The notes under the pieces: generated by a model
What the model was told of the DNA's origin: nothing
The model's database searches: none
What the model saw: the letters and a program-made list of their open reading frames with translations, nothing else
In this document: piece by piece, positions 39,726 through 40,643 of the stretch
How the letters are laid out: each line of letters starts with the position of its first letter
How positions within the stretch are numbered: the stretch's first letter is position 1
Translations under genes and position numbers: made by a program
Assembly (NCBI GenBank): GCA_021736385.1
Contig: JAIPFY010000025.1
Location: 1-40,643 of the forward strand
Reading direction: 5' to 3'
Origin: Spirochaetia bacterium
GTDB taxonomy: Bacteria > Spirochaetota > Spirochaetia > CAKZLE01
DNA: 40,643 nucleotides

Positions 39726-40449
39726 GATAATACGCATGGAACACGTTTCCAAGATGTTCGGTACGCTCGAGGCAGTCAAAGATGCCTCTCTTACGGTCAG
39801 GCAGGGAGAGGTGGTTCTGATCATCGGTCCTTCGGGCAGCGGAAAGAGTACGCTGCTGCGCAGCGTGAACAAGCTGGAGAAAGTGACATCTGGTAAGATA
39901 TGGATCGATGAGGACGAGGTCACCAGCCCTTCTGTCGATATTCGAAAGATCCGTGAAGAGGCAGGGATGGTGTTTCAGAACTTCAATCTGTTCCCCCATC
40001 TCAGTGTACTCGATAACATCACGCTCGCTCCCGGTCTTGTGAGAAGCAAGAGCAAAGAAGAGGCCGCTGAGCTTGCCCGCAGACTGCTCAAGAAGGTAGG
40101 GCTCTCCGATAAGGAGCAGGCATTCCCTGACCAGCTTTCAGGCGGTCAGCAGCAGCGTGTGGCAATAGCCCGGGCCCTCGCGATGCAGCCGAAGGTCATG
40201 CTCTTCGATGAGCCCACCTCGGCTCTGGATCCTGAGATGATCAAGGAAGTCCTTGATGTCATGCTCGATCTGGCAAAAGAGGGCATGACCATGATGGTAG
40301 TATCCCACGAGATGGGGTTCGCACGTGCAGCTTCCGATAAGGTCATCTTCATGGATGCAGGAGAGATCATCGAGACAGGGACCCCGGAAGAGGTCTTCGA
40401 TCACCCCAGAGAGGAACGAACCAAGCAGTTCCTGAAGCATATCCTCTGA
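39718..40449 (+). CDS. polar amino acid ABC transporter ATPase (HisP/GlnQ/ArtP type)
   Basis: 243 residues, full length. Walker [10 protein letters not shown] (37-45), Q-loop [15 protein letters not shown], signature [15 protein letters not shown], Walker [13 protein letters not shown] and the H-loop [10 protein letters not shown] are intact. The family-specific C-terminal [19 protein letters not shown] is present. The gene overlaps the permease by 8 bases. It is the last gene of the importer operon, and a textbook terminator follows at 40481-40512. Confidence 0.95.
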   Translation: MNEIIRMEHVSKMFGTLEAVKDASLTVRQGEVVLIIGPSGSGKSTLLRSVNKLEKVTSGKIWIDEDEVTSPSVDIRKIREEAGMVFQNFNLFPHLSVLDNITLAPGLVRSKSKEEAAELARRLLKKVGLSDKEQAFPDQLSGGQQQRVAIARALAMQPKVMLFDEPTSALDPEMIKEVLDVMLDLAKEGMTMMVVSHEMGFARAASDKVIFMDAGEIIETGTPEEVFDHPREERTKQFLKHIL

Positions 40450-40480
40450 GAGGATACCCTCAGAGTCTACTCTATCAAAG

Positions 40481-40512
40481 AAAGAAGATCGGCATGACCG
40501 ATCTTCTTTTTT
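40481..40512 (+). terminator. terminator of the amino acid importer operon (intron target)
   Basis: AAAGAAGATCGG/CCGATCTTCTTT forms a perfect 12-bp stem with loop CATGA, running into a T-tract at 40507-40512. The group IIC intron begins at the next base. Confidence 0.9.
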
Positions 40513-40643
40513 GTTTGCCCTGCATGGGTAATGACTAGGCGGTGAAAGACCGCTGTAGGTGGTAGTGTGAAAGGAACTGCTAGCTGACGACAAGGGCGTA
40601 GTCGCGAGGCTGGGTCTGAAGGAAGTCCGAGGCAAACTTCCGA
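40513..40643 (+). mobile_element. 5' part of a group IIC intron (truncated by window edge)
   Basis: From 40513 the sequence follows domain I of the Oceanobacillus iheyensis group IIC intron. The 5' end GTTTGCCCTGCATGGGTA corresponds to GTGTGCCCGGCATGGGTG. The GCGGT-GAAA-GACCGC hairpin follows, then the AAGGGCGTAGTCGCGAGGC and CTGAAGGAAG segments that build the ribozyme core. Group IIC introns insert just downstream of terminator hairpins, and this one starts right at the T-tract of the importer terminator. The first bases read GTTTG rather than the usual GTGYG. Domains II-VI and any reverse transcriptase/maturase gene lie beyond the window. Confidence 0.88.

Overview
The window looks like a chromosomal segment of a free-living or commensal anaerobic, double-membraned bacterium, most probably a spirochaete. 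Several genes carry lipoprotein signal peptides, there is an outer-membrane FadL/UPF0164-like beta-barrel of the kind multiplied in Treponema, and a hybrid histidine kinase has a substrate-binding-protein-like sensor. A YeeE-type sulfur transporter with a TusA partner is best known from Spirochaeta thermophila. The taxonomic call is an inference from gene content; there is no rRNA or tRNA in the window. Coding density is high, genes on one strand often overlap by 4-30 bases, and AT-rich sequence is confined to promoters.

Left part (353-5389, + strand): a seven-gene sulfur-handling operon. A YeeE/YedE thiosulfate-type transporter is split into two half-size genes, with two tandem TusA-like genes encoding identical proteins between them. 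A thioredoxin reductase-thioredoxin fusion and two lipoproteins with four rhodanese domains in total follow. The promoter is flanked by two Fur/PerR-like palindromes and the operon ends at a good terminator. Next come a GT39-like membrane glycosyltransferase (+) and, on the - strand (13197 to 6995), a tightly coupled seven-gene operon: FMN reductase, WecE-like sugar aminotransferase, GT2 glycosyltransferase, ATP-grasp ligase and a NitT/TauT-type ABC importer. A LacI-type regulator lies upstream of it.

Middle part (14443-25530): a beta-CASP metallo-beta-lactamase nuclease, a PfoR-like PTS-EIIC membrane protein, transketolase, a kinase/acetyltransferase/ABM-like operon, the outer-membrane protein (with an EF-hand-like loop) and PerR. 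Right part (25858-40512): a YbaY-like lipoprotein, argG, a SmtB-type repressor with a Cu/Zn efflux permease, two oxidoreductases, the oxidative TCA branch (gltA, then acn-icd), an MFS transporter, a divergent-PAP2 protein and a polar amino acid ABC importer. A group IIC intron starts directly after the importer's terminator and runs off the right edge.

Two themes link the right part. First, 14-bp ARG-box-like palindromes (TGNATWWWWATNCA) overlap or abut the predicted promoters of argG, the gltA/SDR divergent pair, acn-icd and the amino acid importer, suggesting one arginine-responsive regulon that includes the carbon route to 2-oxoglutarate. Second, isocitrate dehydrogenase carries the NAD-type residues at all four classical NADP-specificity positions examined, which fits an incomplete TCA cycle used for glutamate/arginine synthesis. 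Three genes (the LacI regulator, the MFS transporter and the PAP2-like protein) have a -10 hexamer exactly 6 bases before the ATG and no good ribosome-binding site, so they are predicted to be leaderless.
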